Shown: piece after piece, positions 5,871-6,350 of the stretch
How the letters are laid out: every line of letters begins with the position of its first letter
Numbering within the stretch: position 1 is the stretch's first letter
From: Erginobacter sp964465735
Lineage (GTDB): Bacteria > Auribacterota > Erginobacteria > Erginobacterales > Erginobacteraceae
NCBI GenBank assembly: GCA_964465735.1
Contig: CAYXKT010000147.1
Span: forward strand, 1-6,350
Direction of reading: 5' to 3'
Length of the DNA stretch: 6,350 bases
Translations under genes and position numbers: made by a program
The notes under the pieces: model-generated
Seen by the model: only the letters and a program-made list of their open reading frames with translations
Told to the model about the DNA's origin: nothing
Database searches by the model: none

Positions 5871-5978
5871 GTCATTGCGAGGAGGGATAAAGAAGCAATC
5901 TGTTTGTTTTGAGATGAGATTGCTTCGTCACTTCGTTCCTTGAAATGACAAGGTCTATGTGATTTGAGGTTTGCGTTC
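5871..5978 (+). repeat. Intact GTCATTGCGAG-type palindromic element with conserved tail
   Basis: The outer arms GTCATT (5871-5876) and AATGAC (5944-5949) and the apical arms GAAGCAATCT (5892-5901) and AGATTGCTTC (5917-5926) make a long imperfect hairpin with a 15-nt loop. Similar elements with GTCATTGCGAG ends and a GAAGCAATCT core are, to my knowledge, scattered between genes in many bacterial genomes. The tail CAAGGTCTATGTGATTTGA (5949-5967) is shared with the truncated copy upstream of the operon, so the repeat unit is longer than its hairpin. Lying 78 bases after the last stop codon, it may protect or end the operon mRNA. No U tract follows the stem, so I do not call a terminator. Confidence 0.82.
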
Positions 5979-6062
5979 AGGCACTAATTTAAAAAAGCCG
6001 CTCAATCTGGATTTCTCAAAAAAAATAGGTTATGCTCCGGATGGATTAGTTCCCCCCGGTCC
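5979..6062. other. AT-rich spacer without a recognisable gene
   Basis: This stretch lies between the GTCATTGCGAG element and the right repeat module. It contains two A tracts (about 5992-5997 and 6019-6026) and no open reading frame with a ribosome binding site. I see no terminator stem. Its end (CCCCCCGGTCCCCC) resembles the C-rich flank of the C-type hairpin. Confidence 0.5.
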
Positions 6063-6092
6063 CCCGTCTTCATCAGAGGGGTGAGAAGCGGG
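6063..6092. repeat. Imperfect hairpin, possible divergent repeat unit
   Basis: CCCG, a bulged T, then CTTC pair with GAAG and CGGG, giving an 8-bp stem around a 13-nt loop atcagaggggtga. The preceding run of Cs resembles the flank of the C hairpin read on the minus strand. The GCGAG loop is absent, so membership of the family is uncertain. Confidence 0.35.
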
Positions 6093-6113
6093 AGTAGCTG
6101 ATGAACTGATTCA

Positions 6114-6134
6114 CCCGTCACGCGAGGTGACGGG
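6114..6134 (+). repeat. C-type hairpin, right copy
   Basis: CCCGTCAC (6114-6121) pairs with GTGACGGG (6127-6134) around loop gcgag (6122-6126). The leader GTAGCTGATGAACTGATTCA (6094-6113) is intact, so this is the best-preserved C unit. The tail is GGTCTGGGGG. Confidence 0.88.
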
Positions 6135-6180
6135 GGTCTGGGGGAGAAGTCCGGATGGCGGTAGCCGATGAACTCATTCA

Positions 6181-6201
6181 CCTGCGGCGCGAGGCCGCAG
6201 G
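6181..6201 (+). repeat. B-type hairpin, right copy
   Basis: CCTGCGGC (6181-6188) pairs with GCCGCAGG (6194-6201) around loop gcgag (6189-6193). The leader is GTAGCCGATGAACTCATTCA (6161-6180). The tail GGTCTTTTCG has a short T run, so weak terminator activity is possible but unproven. Confidence 0.88.
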
Positions 6202-6210
6202 GGTCTTTTC

Positions 6211-6268
6211 GCCCCCTCGGGGTTTCCGTCTTCGCTGAAGCTTCGCCGGACAGGTACCCCCGGGGAGC
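6211..6268 (-). repeat. D module, right copy (minus strand)
   Basis: This is an exact inverse copy of the fold at 161-218. On the minus strand it is preceded by GTAGCCAGTGAACTT, the same leader as the A hairpins, which lies just outside it on the right. Confidence 0.75.
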
Positions 6269-6310
6269 GCAAGTTCACTGGCTACACCCACGCCCAAAAC
6301 ACACAAACGG

Positions 6311-6335
6311 CCCCTGCCACCTCGTGTGGCAGGGG
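6311..6335 (-). repeat. A-type hairpin, right copy (minus strand)
   Basis: CCCCTGCCAC (6311-6320) pairs with GTGGCAGGGG (6326-6335). The loop reads acgag on the minus strand, like A copy 1 at the far left rather than its positional partner copy 2. The repeat match ends shortly afterwards, so its full leader is not preserved; only GAAC remains clear. Confidence 0.85.
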
Positions 6336-6350
6336 AGAAAGTTCAATAGC

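Larger units (their letters stand above)
6096..6344 (-). repeat. Right arm of the 249-bp inverted repeat
   Basis: This is the inverse of 85-333, with about 8 mismatches and no gaps. Identity stops after GTTC at 6344; the remaining bases (aatagc) do not continue the match. Read inward from the right end it carries the A, D, B and C units in the same order as the left arm. Three of the mismatches cluster at 6145-6148, next to the C unit. Confidence 0.93.

Noticed and set aside
85..6344. Composite transposon with the 249-bp arms as insertion sequences
   Set aside because: The arms encode no protein, no transposase lies between them, and no target-site duplication can be seen because the right flank ends 6 bases after the arm.

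Overview
This window holds one compact three-gene bacterial operon on the + strand (701-5792), set between two long non-coding flanks (1-608 and about 5870-6350) packed with structured repeats. The genes are a soluble triple-PAS sensor histidine kinase, an NtrC-type sigma-54 response regulator, and a polytopic GT-C-type membrane glycosyltransferase with a C-terminal TPR domain. The GC-rich coding style, sigma-54 activator, Shine-Dalgarno start sites, predicted periplasmic TPR domain and repeat-rich intergenic DNA suggest a Gram-negative-type bacterium, perhaps an uncultured lineage of the Desulfobacterota, PVC or Omnitrophota kind. That placement is inference; nothing here is a taxonomic marker.

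Layout. Positions 1-489 hold tandem and inverted copies of a hairpin repeat family. Positions 485-571 hold a 5'-truncated copy of a second, unrelated palindromic repeat that begins with GTCATTGCGAG in its intact copy. Positions 572-700 are AT-rich and contain a good sigma-70-type promoter embedded in palindromes. The kinase is followed by a 49-base gap, the regulator, a 15-base gap and the GTG-started glycosyltransferase. After 5792 there is a short gap, then the intact GTCATTGCGAG element (5871-5949 plus a conserved tail). The right end is a 97%-identical inverted copy (6096-6344) of the left module 85-333.

Working model. The kinase senses a cytoplasmic signal through its PAS domains and phosphorylates Asp53 of the regulator. 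The regulator then activates sigma-54 promoters, which may lie elsewhere because I find none in the window. The cotranscribed glycosyltransferase would make the pathway one of cell-surface glycan modification. The enzymology is known from the families; the link between signalling and glycosylation rests only on gene order.

The most unusual content is in the flanks. At least three kinds of hairpin (A, B, C) share a GTAGC-TGAACT leader, a fixed 28-nt distance from leader to loop, and a 5-nt GCGAG-type loop, while their stems differ by fully compensated base-pair changes. This is the signature of a dispersed element family kept for its folded RNA or single-stranded DNA form. No transposase is present, so if the family is mobile it is mobilised in trans.
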